From Arthrobacter sp. KBS0703 (lineage in GTDB: Bacteria; Actinomycetota; Actinomycetes; Actinomycetales; Micrococcaceae): 64,000 bases of DNA. Positions within the stretch are counted from its first letter, which is position 1. Each line of letters opens with the position of its first letter. The stretch lies in NCBI RefSeq assembly GCF_002008315.2, contig NZ_MVDG02000001.1, positions 3,410,001 through 3,474,000 on the forward strand, in the 5' to 3' direction. The notes below the pieces were generated by a model that saw only the letters and a list, made by a program, of their open reading frames with translations, was not told the DNA's origin and ran no database searches. This document shows positions 7,888 through 16,425 of this stretch, in pieces. A program made the translations under genes and the position numbers.

Positions 7888-8925
7888 GTGGCTACGACGC
7901 AACCAGCAGCAGTGGACCGCCCGGCCACCATCCACGACATCGCCGCGCTCTGCGGTGTGGCGGCCTCCACGGTTTCCCGGGCGCTTTCCACGCCGGACCG
8001 CGTCAATATCCGGACGCGCCAGCGGATCGAGGCGGCCGCGGCGCGGCTGCACTACATCCCCAACAGCCAGGCCAAGGCGCTGAGTTCCGGCCGCACAGGC
8101 GCGGTGGGAGTACTGGTCCCGGACATCACCAACCCCTTCTACTTCGACCTCATCCGGGGCACCCAGCTTCAGCTCAAGGCTGCCGGATACACCCAGCTGC
8201 TGGTGGACACGGAGGAATCGGACGAGGTGGAGGCCAGCACTATGGAACAGCTCCGCAAGAGTGCAGACGGAATCGTGGTGACCGCTTCCCGGCTCAGCGA
8301 TGAAGCGCTGCTGGCGGCGGCGGCAAAGATGCCTATGGTCACCATCAACCGGGACGTCCCCGGCATCCCAGCGGTTCTCATTGACACGCCGTCCGCCACG
8401 AGCCAGGCCCTCGACCACCTCATCTCGCTGCGCCATACCCGGATTGCTTACGTCGCCGGACCGGCAACGTCCCAGTCCAGCACGCGGCGCTGGACCGCCC
8501 TATCCGAGGCGGCAGAGGAACGCGGCGTGGAAGTACGGAGGCTGGGGCCGTTCGCGCCCAAGACGCAGTCCGGCGCGGCCGCCGCGGACGCCGCCGTGCA
8601 CAGCGGGGTGACGGCCTGCATCGCGTTCAACGACCTCATCGCCATCGGCATGCTCCAGCGCCTCCGCGAACGCGGCATCCGTGTTCCGGAGGACATGAGC
8701 ATTGTGGGCTGCGACGACATCTTCGGTGCGGACTTCTGCAATCCGCCGTTGACCACCATGGCCTCCCCGATCGAACAGGCCGGCCGCGTGGCAGTCTCCA
8801 TGCTGCTGGCGCAGCTGAACCCGCTGGCGGGTGGCGGCGCCCGCAGCCGGTCCGTGATGCCCACGCATCTGACGGTCCGCGGCTCCACTGGGCTCGCGCC
8901 TGCGCCAGGCCCGGCAGCGGCGTAA
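7888..8925 (+). CDS. LacI-family transcriptional regulator
   Basis: 345 aa. N-terminal helix-turn-helix TIHDIAALCGVAASTVSRAL at residues 14-33 with the hinge region following, then a periplasmic-binding-protein-like effector domain ('GVLVPDITNPFYFDLIRG', 'CIAFNDLIAIGMLQ', 'MSIVGCDDI'). Start is a GTG with GAGAGGAG upstream. It is divergent from the epimerase-dehydrogenase operon; three similar palindromes at 5644, 5721 and 7733 are its probable operators, so it would control the importer, the two enzymes and itself, released by a sugar-like effector. Confidence 0.93.
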   Translation: MATTQPAAVDRPATIHDIAALCGVAASTVSRALSTPDRVNIRTRQRIEAAAARLHYIPNSQAKALSSGRTGAVGVLVPDITNPFYFDLIRGTQLQLKAAGYTQLLVDTEESDEVEASTMEQLRKSADGIVVTASRLSDEALLAAAAKMPMVTINRDVPGIPAVLIDTPSATSQALDHLISLRHTRIAYVAGPATSQSSTRRWTALSEAAEERGVEVRRLGPFAPKTQSGAAAADAAVHSGVTACIAFNDLIAIGMLQRLRERGIRVPEDMSIVGCDDIFGADFCNPPLTTMASPIEQAGRVAVSMLLAQLNPLAGGGARSRSVMPTHLTVRGSTGLAPAPGPAAA

Positions 8926-9009
8926 CTCCGCCCCCGACGTGGGAAGTCCGTGCCCGGCTCGGTAGGACACAGTTGAGCATGCTTGACCCCGCTGACTAGG
9001 CTGGGTCAC

Positions 9010-9864
9010 ATGCGCGAACTCCAGGCCAAGATCATAGAAGAAATGGGCGTTCAGCCCCGGATCGATCCTGCAGAGGAGGTGCGCAAACGGGTTACTTTCC
9101 TGAAGGAGTACCTCAAGGCCACCCGCACCAAGGGCTTTGTCCTGGGCATTTCGGGGGGACTTGACTCTTCACTGGCGGGACGGCTGGCCCAGCTCGCGGT
9201 CGAGGAGCTCCAGGCCGAGGGCACGGATGCGAACTTCGTGGCGGTCCGTCTCCCCTACGGCGTCCAGCATGACGAGGACGACGCCCAGGCGGCTCTGGAC
9301 TTCATCAAGGCAAAGACGGAGTGGACCTTCAACATTTCCGCTGCCGTGGACGGTTTCGAGGAGGAGTTCGAAAAAACCGTCGGCAACGGGATCTCCGACT
9401 TCCATAAGGGCAACACCAAAGCGCGCACGCGCATGATCGCCCAGTACGCCCTGGCCGGCGAGCACAACTACCTCGTCATCGGCACAGACCATGGCGCTGA
9501 ATCCGTGACCGGGTTCTTTACCAAGTACGGCGACGGCGGGGCCGATATCCTGCCGCTTTTCGGTCTGGACAAGCGGCAGAACCGCGCCCTCCTGGAGCAC
9601 CTCGGCGCTCCCGAGCGGATCTGGAAGAAGGTGCCCACGGCCGACCTCCTGGACGACAAGCCGGGCCGCACCGACGAGGACGAACTCGGCATCAGCTACG
9701 ACCAGATCGACGACTATCTCGAAGGCCGCGACGTCCCCGAATCCGCCGCCGCCCTGATCGAGGAAAAGTACCTGCGGACCCGGCACAAGCGCACCGTCCC
9801 GGTCAGCATCTTCGACACCTGGTGGAAGCACGAGGGTCCGGAGGAGCCCAGGGTAGGTCTCTGA
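9010..9864 (+). CDS. nadE: NH3-dependent NAD+ synthetase
   Basis: Catalyses the last step of NAD synthesis: deamido-NAD + ATP + NH3 to NAD. 284 aa, the length of the short, glutaminase-free form. PP-loop SGGLDSS at residues 48-54 binds ATP pyrophosphate; '[20 protein letters not shown]' and '[17 protein letters not shown]' are characteristic of NadE. The ATG at 9010 gives an N-terminus that aligns with the known start pattern (L-x-x-x-I-I-x-x-x-G). Single gene; no shared operon with neighbours is evident. Confidence 0.97.
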   Translation: MRELQAKIIEEMGVQPRIDPAEEVRKRVTFLKEYLKATRTKGFVLGISGGLDSSLAGRLAQLAVEELQAEGTDANFVAVRLPYGVQHDEDDAQAALDFIKAKTEWTFNISAAVDGFEEEFEKTVGNGISDFHKGNTKARTRMIAQYALAGEHNYLVIGTDHGAESVTGFFTKYGDGGADILPLFGLDKRQNRALLEHLGAPERIWKKVPTADLLDDKPGRTDEDELGISYDQIDDYLEGRDVPESAAALIEEKYLRTRHKRTVPVSIFDTWWKHEGPEEPRVGL

Positions 9865-9902
9865 CCCGGGTTGAACCACGACGCCGGGAGCTGCTTGGCC
9901 GC

Positions 9903-10817
9903 TTAGGGCAGCAGCACGATCTTGCCGCGGCCGTGGCCCGCCCTGCTGATCTCCAGGGCATCGGCGGCCTCAATGAGCGGCATCCGGTGGGAGATGGTGA
10001 AGGTGATCTGGCCGTCCGCAGCGAGGGTTGCCACTTCCTCGACGCGTCCCTCCAGTTGCCGGACCGCGGCGATTCCGGCTTCCGCCGAGAGCTTGCCGGG
10101 AACGGTTGTTACGGCGCGGCTGCGGCCCTGAAGCAGTTCGGCAGTCGCGGCAACGGCCTCCTCGTTGCCGATGGTGTCGAACACAGCAGTGACATCGCCT
10201 ATGGCGTCGCTGAGATCCCGCACCCTGTCTGCCAGTCCCGCCCCGTAGGTCACGGGCTCGGCACCCAGCTCGCGGAGGTATTCATGGTTGGACTCGGACG
10301 CCGTGCCGACCACCCGCGCCCCGAGTGCTGCGGCGATCTGGACCGCCGCAGAGCCGACTCCTCCGGCCGCGGCATGGATGAGGACAGTGTCCCCGGGGCC
10401 CACTCCCAGCTGCTTGAGGGCAGAGTACGCGGTGCCGCCGGCCACGGGGATGCACGCCGCCTGTTCGAAGTCGACACCCGCAGGGATCGGAGTGAGCTGT
10501 TCGGCCGGGACCAGGGCTTCCGTGCGGTAGCCGCCGGTGAGGCCGTTCCAGATCACTTCATCGCCGACGGCAAACCCCTCGAAGGCGGGCCCCACAGCCG
10601 TGACCACGCCAGCGGCCTCACTGCCGGGCACCGCCGGAAGATCCAGCGGTGCCCATTGCTTCAGGTAGCCTGCCACGAGTTTCCAGTCGACGGGGTTGAC
10701 GCTGACGGCCCGGAATTCCACGCGGACCTCGCCCTCGCCGGCCTCAGGCAGCTCCTCCGTTCCCACCTGGAGGACGTGGGGGCCGCCGTATTCGTCGAAG
10801 TAGACCCTGGTGCTCAT
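9903..10817 (-). CDS. NADP-dependent quinone-oxidoreductase-like enzyme (zinc-free MDR)
   Basis: Medium-chain dehydrogenase/reductase without zinc ligands, 304 aa, related to quinone/enone reductases. N-terminal GroES-like domain 'AVSVNPVDWKL', then a nucleotide-binding motif 'LIHAAAGGVGSAAVQIA' near residues 140-155. The structural-zinc cysteines of alcohol dehydrogenases are absent. Start chosen at ATG 10815-10817 because the product begins with the conserved 'MSTRVYFDEYGG'; AGGAG lies upstream. Convergent with nadE, 38 bases between the stops. Confidence 0.9.
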   Translation of the reverse strand: MSTRVYFDEYGGPHVLQVGTEELPEAGEGEVRVEFRAVSVNPVDWKLVAGYLKQWAPLDLPAVPGSEAAGVVTAVGPAFEGFAVGDEVIWNGLTGGYRTEALVPAEQLTPIPAGVDFEQAACIPVAGGTAYSALKQLGVGPGDTVLIHAAAGGVGSAAVQIAAALGARVVGTASESNHEYLRELGAEPVTYGAGLADRVRDLSDAIGDVTAVFDTIGNEEAVAATAELLQGRSRAVTTVPGKLSAEAGIAAVRQLEGRVEEVATLAADGQITFTISHRMPLIEAADALEISRAGHGRGKIVLLP

Positions 10818-10906
10818 GGCTCTGGCTCCTTTGCTGCTGTCCCGCACTGTAGTGCAAGGGTAGGCAGGGCATTGCAGGCATCACAAGGAGGCATCTGGGA
10901 GTCCCC

Positions 10907-11863
10907 TCAGCGCCGGACTTCCACCTCTCCAACCATGCCCATGTAGTCATGCAGGGCGCAAAGGTAGTCGAACTCGCCCACCTTGTTGAAGGTCACGGTG
11001 AATTTGTCCCCGGGCTCCATCAGGCCGGAGCTGAGGTCCCCGCCCTTGAAGTTCTTGGGATTGCCCACCGGCGCGAACACATCGGCCGGCTCATGCCCGA
11101 ACGTCACGGTGTGCGGCGCTCCCATACCGGTGTTCACGAAGGTCACCGTGTCGCCGAGGTGGACGACTATATCGTGGTGGACGAACCGCATTAGCATGGC
11201 GGTTTCGTTGTCCGTTCCGGCGATTACCTTGTGGTTGCTGGCCTGCTTGCGGGCTGCCTCCCACTGCATCTCGCCGTCCCGCACGATCTTCCGTTCCTCT
11301 TTCTTGGTCTGGCGGTCGTATTGCGACTGCGTGAACGGGTAATCCGTTCCGGCGGCCCGGACATGCACCGTACCTTTCATCACCATGCCGTGAACGACGC
11401 AGTAGTAGGTGAATGTGCCGGTGTGCGTGAACTTCAGGGTGTAATGCTCCACCTCTTTGAAGCCGGTATTGGAGACATTGGCCATGATTCCGGAGTTGTA
11501 GTACGAGTGGCCGTCATACGTCGTGCCGCCCTGCCGATTCAGTTGCTGCGGGTCAAAGGGGTTGAACGGCTTGAGCGGCTGGCCTTTCGCGAGAAACGTC
11601 ACGGTGTGGATTTCCGCGGAGTTTGCCTCCCACTTGATCTTGTCCCCGGCGTTGACATAGATGTTCGACGGAAGGAAGGCCATGCCCTGGATGGCTTGGT
11701 CTGAGGACTCTGAGCCGACTTGGACAGTCCATGTCCTCGGCGAGTTCTCGTCGTCGGCAATGGCAGCGCTGCTGAGTGAGAGTGGCAGGAGCAGGGTCGC
11801 CAGGGAGGCGAGGAGAATGCGCAGCAGGTGCGGTCTTTGGTGGTTTTTTGGTTTGAGAGTCAT
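10907..11863 (-). CDS. Secreted two-domain cupredoxin (blue copper protein)
   Basis: 318 aa with a signal peptide (cleavage after about residue 36). Two plastocyanin-like domains are in tandem. Domain 1 has ligands H86, C155, H158 and M160/M162; domain 2 has H251, C302, H305 and M308/M310, so both have complete type-1 copper sets. No type-2/type-3 copper motifs of nitrite reductase or laccase are seen, so it is probably an electron carrier or a copper-binding protein rather than an oxidase. It acts outside the membrane; there is no lipobox. No obvious partner gene lies next to it. Confidence 0.85.
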   Translation of the reverse strand: MTLKPKNHQRPHLLRILLASLATLLLPLSLSSAAIADDENSPRTWTVQVGSESSDQAIQGMAFLPSNIYVNAGDKIKWEANSAEIHTVTFLAKGQPLKPFNPFDPQQLNRQGGTTYDGHSYYNSGIMANVSNTGFKEVEHYTLKFTHTGTFTYYCVVHGMVMKGTVHVRAAGTDYPFTQSQYDRQTKKEERKIVRDGEMQWEAARKQASNHKVIAGTDNETAMLMRFVHHDIVVHLGDTVTFVNTGMGAPHTVTFGHEPADVFAPVGNPKNFKGGDLSSGLMEPGDKFTVTFNKVGEFDYLCALHDYMGMVGEVEVRR

Positions 11864-12217
11864 TACGACCCATTCCTTTTTCGCTGGGCGTTGGCAGCCG
11901 CGGTGCGGCCGGGAGAGCCCGAGCCGCAGATTGCGGCGTCGGACCGATGCCAGAGCGGCGCGGATCCATCGGGACCCTTCTGCTTTCCCATGTCGCCCAG
12001 CCCACGGAAGGGAAGAGGCCTCGGAACCGGACCCGCCGCCGAACGGGCGACAACACGGGACTTTCCGGTTCTCGAAGGAATAAGTTGTGGTTCTGCTGAG
12101 CCGTCAGAGCCCTGATTCGTGACCGACGGCATGCGCTCGAAGCCTGTCGGTCAGAGACTACAGATACAGTTCCCATCGTGCTCCGCGTCGATGAAATTGT
12201 CGAGATGCCGAGGGTGG
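11864..12217. other. Non-coding stretch between cupredoxin and IclR genes
   Basis: About 350 bases without a convincing gene on either strand. It holds the ribosome site of the cupredoxin gene (AAGGAATG before 11863) and an inverted repeat with arms TGACCGAC (12120-12127) and GTCGGTCA (12146-12153), which may be a terminator for the IclR gene or an operator. Confidence 0.6.
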
Positions 12218-13003
12218 TCAGCTGGCGCTGGGCGTGCGGAGCAGGGCTGAGATCCGGTGGGCCTCTTCGAGGAGGAGCCGGCCCAGGAACTCCTGCCGGT
12301 CTCCGCGGAAACGCGGCTCGATCCCCGTCAGGGACAGTGCCCAGGCCGGGCGGTTGGCCTGGTCGAACACGGCCGCGCCCATTCCCCAGCTGCCTTCCAG
12401 TACCAGGCCGGGGTTCACCGAATAGCCCAGCTGGCGGGTTTGCTGCAGGTTTGCCCGCACGACTGACTCCGGATGCCCTTCTGCAAATTTTCCGGCGTGG
12501 GCGGCCCACTCCGACAGGACCTGCTCCTGTTCGCTGTCCGGCAGAAAGGCCAGGATGGCTGTGCCTGCCGACGCCACGCCCAGCGGAAATCTGACGCCTT
12601 CATGCAGCACGAACGAGCGTATGGGGAAGCTGCCTTCCTCGCGCAGCAGGCAGACGGTCTCGGCGCCCCTGCGAACAGAGAAAAAAGCGCTCTCGCCTGT
12701 TTCCTCGGCGAGCCGCCTCAGGCTGGGCCTGGCAATGTCCTCCAGGGGGAACCGGGTGGATGCGACCGATCCCATCAGCAGTATCTCCGGGCCCAGGACC
12801 CAATGGCCGGTCCGGGCATCGTGGTCCAGGAGTCCTTCCGCAGCCAAAGAGGTGAGGAGGCGGTGAACCGTCGGCCGGGTGAGGCCGGATTCGCGCACCA
12901 GTTCCATCAGGGAGCTTCCTTCGGGCCTGCGGCCCGCGATGCGTAACAGTCCGGCAACGCGGCTGACCACCTGGGCTCCCTGAACGGGTGTCGGGTTCAT
13001 CAT
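12218..13003 (-). CDS. IclR-family transcriptional regulator
   Basis: 261 aa. N-terminal winged helix ('SSLMELVRESGLTRPTVHRL', residues 29-48) and a C-terminal GAF-like effector domain ('LLREEGSFPIRSFVLHEGVR'). Divergent from the CoA-transferase pair at 13233; repeated TCCAC-N3-GTGGA palindromes at 13016 and 13136 are probable operators. IclR members of the PcaR/PcaU type control 3-oxoadipate CoA-transferase genes, which fits this arrangement, but the effector is not known. Confidence 0.93.
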   Translation of the reverse strand: MMNPTPVQGAQVVSRVAGLLRIAGRRPEGSSLMELVRESGLTRPTVHRLLTSLAAEGLLDHDARTGHWVLGPEILLMGSVASTRFPLEDIARPSLRRLAEETGESAFFSVRRGAETVCLLREEGSFPIRSFVLHEGVRFPLGVASAGTAILAFLPDSEQEQVLSEWAAHAGKFAEGHPESVVRANLQQTRQLGYSVNPGLVLEGSWGMGAAVFDQANRPAWALSLTGIEPRFRGDRQEFLGRLLLEEAHRISALLRTPSAS

Positions 13004-13015
13004 TCTCCTCTAGTA

Positions 13016-13028
13016 TCCATAATGTGGA
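13016..13028. promoter_or_regulatory. Probable IclR operator 1
   Basis: TCCATAATGTGGA, a palindrome with one mismatch, 13 bases upstream of the IclR start codon. It matches the site at 13136-13148; a weaker relative (TCCACACTGTAA) begins at 13046. Confidence 0.55.
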
Positions 13029-13135
13029 CACGCGTAAGACTACCGTCCACACTGTAATAAGCGCCAGGTATGTGGGCAATATTGGCCTTGACAGTGCATC
13101 TCGGCCGCCCGTACGCTCAACATCCAAAGCCTGAG

Positions 13136-13148
13136 TCCACAAAGTGGA
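13136..13148. promoter_or_regulatory. Probable IclR operator 2
   Basis: TCCACAAAGTGGA is a perfect 5-3-5 palindrome, 85 bases upstream of the CoA-transferase subunit A start. Same form as the site at 13016, consistent with one regulator acting on both divergent promoters. Confidence 0.6.
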
Positions 13149-13232
13149 ACGGGCGGCGAGCATGTCTCGAGAGGGTTCGCCGCCAGACAATCCGACGCCC
13201 GACGATCCAACCCAGCTCAATGAGGAGATGCG

Positions 13233-13961
13233 ATGTCCAAACTTAGATCCACAGCGGTCGAGGCCCTGCGGGATGTGCTCCGGGACGGCATGACGCTCGC
13301 CGTCGGCGGCTTTGGCCTGAGCGGCATCCCGGCGGACCTGATCCTGGCCGTGCGGGATTCCGGCGTCCGCGACCTGACCGTGGTGTCCAATAACATGGGC
13401 GTGGACGGCAAGGGCCTCGGTGTCCTGATCGAGGCCGGCCAGGTCCGCAAGGTCATCGCGTCCTACGTGGGTGAGAACAAGCTGTTCGCCGAGCAGTACC
13501 TGGCCGGGCTCCTCGAAGTGGAGTTCACCCCGCAGGGCACCCTGGCCGAGCGGCTGCGCGCCGGCGGCGCCGGCATCCCGGCGTTCTACACCAAAACCGG
13601 CGTAGGCACCCTGGTTGCCGAAGGCAAACCGCTGACCGAGTTCGACGGCGAAATGTACGTCCAGGAGCGCGCCATCCGCGCCGACGTCGCACTGGTCCAC
13701 GCGCACACCGCCGACACGGACGGCAACCTGATCTACCGCTACACCGCACGGAACTTCAACCCCGTGGTGGCGACCGCGGGGGCCGTGACGATCGCCGAGG
13801 CCGAGGTGATCGTGAAGCCCGGCGCCCTGGACCCCAACCACATCGTCACGCCCGGCGTGTACGTCCAGCGCCTGGTGCAGGCCAGCGGCCGTGTCAAGGA
13901 CATCGAACAGCGCACCGTCCGCCCGCGCGTCGAGCCCGCCTCCGCCGCGGTGCCTGCCTGA
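13233..13961 (+). CDS. 3-oxoacid CoA-transferase subunit A
   Basis: Alpha subunit of a class I CoA-transferase, 242 aa. It moves CoA from succinyl-CoA to a 3-oxoacid such as 3-oxoadipate or acetoacetate. The glycine-rich CoA-binding 'VGGFGLSGIP' (residues 23-32) and 'ENKLFAEQYLAG' are typical. The catalytic glutamate is on subunit B, 57 bases downstream. The IclR neighbour favours a beta-ketoadipate role (PcaI-like), but acetoacetate (ScoA-like) cannot be excluded and no other aromatic-ring gene is in the window. Confidence 0.93.
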   Translation: MSKLRSTAVEALRDVLRDGMTLAVGGFGLSGIPADLILAVRDSGVRDLTVVSNNMGVDGKGLGVLIEAGQVRKVIASYVGENKLFAEQYLAGLLEVEFTPQGTLAERLRAGGAGIPAFYTKTGVGTLVAEGKPLTEFDGEMYVQERAIRADVALVHAHTADTDGNLIYRYTARNFNPVVATAGAVTIAEAEVIVKPGALDPNHIVTPGVYVQRLVQASGRVKDIEQRTVRPRVEPASAAVPA

Positions 13962-14018
13962 CCTGGCGCGAGCGAACACTTAAGCCCCCTGAAACTTTGA
14001 AAACCCAAGGAGAACCCC

Positions 14019-14696
14019 ATGGCCTGGACCAGGGATGAAATGGCCGCCATCGCAGCCGAGGAACTCAATGACGGCGACTACGTCAACCTGGGCATCGGCA
14101 TTCCGACGCTCGTGGCCAACAACCTGCCCGCCGGCGTCCGCGTGGTCCTGCAAAGCGAGAACGGGCTGCTTGGCATGGGCCCATTCCCCTACGAGGGTGA
14201 CGAGGACGCCGACCTCATCAACGCCGGAAAGCAGACCGTCACCGTCCTGCCCGGCGGCAGCATCTTCGACTCGGCCACGTCCTTCGGCATGATCCGCGGC
14301 GGCCACGTCAAGGTCGCCATCCTGGGCGCCATGCAGGTCTCCGATGGCGGCGACCTCGCCAACTGGACCATCCCCGGCAAGATGGTCAAGGGCATGGGCG
14401 GCGCCATGGACCTCGTCGCCGGCACCCCGCGCGTCGTGGTCCTCACCGAGCACAACGCCAAGGACGGCACCGCCAAGATCGTCCGGGAATGCACCCTGCC
14501 GCTCACCGGCCTCAGCGTGGTGGACCGGATCATCAGCGACCTCGCGGTCTTCGACCTGGAAAAGACGGACGACGGCCACCGGCACCTCACGCTGACCCGG
14601 CTTGCCCCGGGCGTCACCGTCGAAGAGATCCGGGAGAAAACCGAGGCGGACTTCACAGTTGCCCTGGAGCGGCTGGCTGAACCGGCCCAGCTTTGA
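14019..14696 (+). CDS. 3-oxoacid CoA-transferase subunit B
   Basis: Beta subunit, 225 aa, full length. The catalytic glutamate is in '[12 protein letters not shown]' (E47), which forms the covalent glutamyl-CoA intermediate. '[14 protein letters not shown]' near residues 24-37 is the family signature. AAGGAGAACCCC lies before the ATG. It is cotranscribed with subunit A and forms an A2B2 enzyme with it. See subunit A for the substrate alternatives. Confidence 0.94.
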   Translation: MAWTRDEMAAIAAEELNDGDYVNLGIGIPTLVANNLPAGVRVVLQSENGLLGMGPFPYEGDEDADLINAGKQTVTVLPGGSIFDSATSFGMIRGGHVKVAILGAMQVSDGGDLANWTIPGKMVKGMGGAMDLVAGTPRVVVLTEHNAKDGTAKIVRECTLPLTGLSVVDRIISDLAVFDLEKTDDGHRHLTLTRLAPGVTVEEIREKTEADFTVALERLAEPAQL

Positions 14697-14771
14697 CGGG
14701 ACCTGCCGGCTGAGACGGGCGCACGGCGGCGGTGGGCGGTCCAAAAACGGGCCAGTTCAGCCGCTGCCCCG

Positions 14772-15263
14772 TCAGCCCCGGGCCCGGATGAGCCCTACAA
14801 TCTCGGAAAAGCCCAGCCGCTCCGCGTTCTCCAAGGCTGTACGGCCCTGCGGATCCCGGATGCTGGGGTCGGCTCCGGCGGCAAGAAGCTGCCGGACCAC
14901 TTCCTGCTGGTTCGGCCCGCCATTGTTCAGCAGGATGGCTTCCTGCATGGCGGTCCAGCCGAGATTGTTGACGTGGTTGACGGGCACACCCGCGGCGATG
15001 AGGATCCGCACGGTCTCCACATGGCCGTGCTCGGAAGCGGGAATCAGCGCGGTTCCGCCGAAACGGTTGGTGCTGGCAACGTCCGCGCCGTTGGCCAGGG
15101 TCAGCCGCAGGACATCGTTGAAGCCTTCAGCCCCTGCGTACAGGAATGCCGAATCCTGAAGCACATCCTTGGCGTTCACGTTCCCGCCGTCCTGGATCAG
15201 CTTCGTGACGGGGGCGACGTCATCGGCTTTGGCTGCCAGGATCAGTTGCTGGTCCAGCTTCAT
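14772..15263 (-). CDS. Ankyrin-repeat protein
   Basis: 163 aa, cytoplasmic, about four ankyrin repeats covering nearly the whole protein: 'GGNVNAKDVLQDSAFLYAGA', 'GADVASTNRFGGTALIPASE', 'GVPVNHVNNLGWTAMQEAIL' and 'GADPSIRDPQGRTALENAER'. Ankyrin repeats bind other proteins; small bacterial ones of this size often act with catalases or metal-stress proteins, but no partner is adjacent, so its role is unknown. Confidence 0.9.
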   Translation of the reverse strand: MKLDQQLILAAKADDVAPVTKLIQDGGNVNAKDVLQDSAFLYAGAEGFNDVLRLTLANGADVASTNRFGGTALIPASEHGHVETVRILIAAGVPVNHVNNLGWTAMQEAILLNNGGPNQQEVVRQLLAAGADPSIRDPQGRTALENAERLGFSEIVGLIRARG

Positions 15264-15501
15264 TTGGGCCTCCTGGGACAGGGCCGGTCGGGACAGGGCC
15301 GGCCGGGACTGGGCCGCGCCAGGCTGTGTCGGGCCAGTCGCTGCTGCAGGGCGGGTAGTGGCCGGTACCGCGGCCGTGGCTGACGACGACGGCGGAGCAG
15401 CGCCGCTGTTGCCGGACGCACTCCCCGAGGGCGTTCCTCCAGTCGACGGGGATCCGGGCGCACCCCGCCAGAAGCGCCGCCAGGCACGCCAGCGCCAGCA
15501 T
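15220..15501 (-). CDS. Possible small lipoprotein (uncertain)
   Basis: Frame of 93 residues starting ATG at 15499-15501. It opens with a lipoprotein-like signal, MLALACLAALLAGC, lipobox L-A-G-C at residues 11-14, followed by 'ARIPVDWRNALGECVRQQRR' and a Gly-Pro-Val-Pro repeat tail. Against it: no clear ribosome site, 44-base overlap with the start of the ankyrin gene, and the tail is simply the translation of a 15-bp tandem repeat. Keep as a candidate only. Confidence 0.3.
   Translation of the reverse strand: MLALACLAALLAGCARIPVDWRNALGECVRQQRRCSAVVVSHGRGTGHYPPCSSDWPDTAWRGPVPAGPVPTGPVPGGPNEAGPATDPGSQSR
15275..15319. repeat. 15-bp tandem repeat
   Basis: GGGACAGGGCCGGTC and GGGACAGGGCCGGCC at 15275 and 15290, with a degenerate third copy at 15305. 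It lies directly upstream of the ankyrin gene and gives the Gly-Pro-Val-Pro tail of the candidate lipoprotein frame. Confidence 0.75.
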
Positions 15502-15524
15502 CGTGGGCTGAGCGGCTGAACGCC

Positions 15525-15578
15525 GGCCCCCGGACCCGCACGGGCCCCCGGACCTGCACGTTCTCCCGGATCTGCCCG
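15525..15578. repeat. 18-bp tandem repeat
   Basis: Three 18-base units: GGCCCCCGGACCCGCACG (15525), a one-mismatch copy (15543) and a diverged copy (15561). Located between the candidate lipoprotein and the HbpS-like gene. Confidence 0.75.
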
Positions 15579-15613
15579 TGCCGCTGGATATGCGCGCTGC
15601 CATGAGCCGGAGC

Positions 15614-16216
15614 CTACTTCGCGGTTCCGGCAATCGCCTCGGCGCCGGCCACTGCGCAGGCCTCGTCAAGCTTGCCGTCGGGAGCGCCGCCCACCCCGAT
15701 CCCGGCCACGGATGCGCCGTTCACCTTGAGCGGGACGCCGCCCGGCAGGTACAGGGTTCCCGGAAGATCGGCGATGCTGGGTCCGCTGCCGGTGATGCGC
15801 TTGGCCAGCTCACTCGTGGGAGCACCAAGGGCGGCAGCGGTGTAGGCCTTCTGTTTGGCTGACTCGATGGTGTGCTCGGCTGCGTTGTCCCCGCGCAGGA
15901 TGGCCTGCACCGTGCCGAACCGGTCCACAAGGGCTACGGTCACGAACGGCAGCTTGTCCGCCTGGCACTTGGCCAGCGCGGCACCGACGGCCTTCGCCGA
16001 GGCCCCCACGCTGATCCTGCTCTGGGACACGACATTGTCGGGTACAGGCTGGACGTCCGCCGCCGGCACAGCTGCCGGAGCAGGCACCGCAGCAGGCGCT
16101 GCTGCCGGGGCAGCCGCCATCGGGGCCGTGCCCGCATTGGCCACCGCAGTGGCGCCGGCGGTCAGCAGCACCGCCCCGGCTGCTGCGGCGGCAAGAATCT
16201 TCTGGGACTTCTTCAC
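15614..16216 (-). CDS. Secreted GlcG/HbpS-family heme-binding protein
   Basis: 200 aa: signal peptide (residues 1-28), an Ala/Pro-rich linker (30-55), then a GlcG/HbpS (DUF336) domain with 'AALAKCQADKLPFVTVALVD', 'RGDNAAEHTIESAKQKAYTA', 'PGGVPLKVNGASVAGIGVGG' and 'DEACAVAGAEAI'. In Streptomyces reticuli HbpS is an extracellular heme and redox sensor that acts through the SenS-SenR two-component system. Here a NarL-type kinase and regulator start 210 bases away on the opposite strand, a similar gene set. Role as a heme/redox sensor is inferred from this parallel. Confidence 0.88.
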   Translation of the reverse strand: MKKSQKILAAAAAGAVLLTAGATAVANAGTAPMAAAPAAAPAAVPAPAAVPAADVQPVPDNVVSQSRISVGASAKAVGAALAKCQADKLPFVTVALVDRFGTVQAILRGDNAAEHTIESAKQKAYTAAALGAPTSELAKRITGSGPSIADLPGTLYLPGGVPLKVNGASVAGIGVGGAPDGKLDEACAVAGAEAIAGTAK

Positions 16217-16425
16217 AGTGGTTCTCCTTGGCTAAGCCTGAAATTTGAACGGCCTGAACGGCTACATTCCATCGTGCCGCCCGGCGCAACAGGACACATC
16301 GGGCCTTCAGGTGAACCGGCGTCGTACTTCGGGCCGGCCGGATCAGCCAAAAGGCTGAGAGACCAGCAACGGCGCGGGCAATAGCATGGTGGTTAGGACT
16401 TCAACCACCGGAACCGGATCCCCTC

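Noticed and set aside
15220..15669. Longer frame starting at 15669 as a real gene
   Set aside because: It overlaps the HbpS-like gene and its N-terminus has no signal; only the shorter ATG at 15501 is a plausible candidate.
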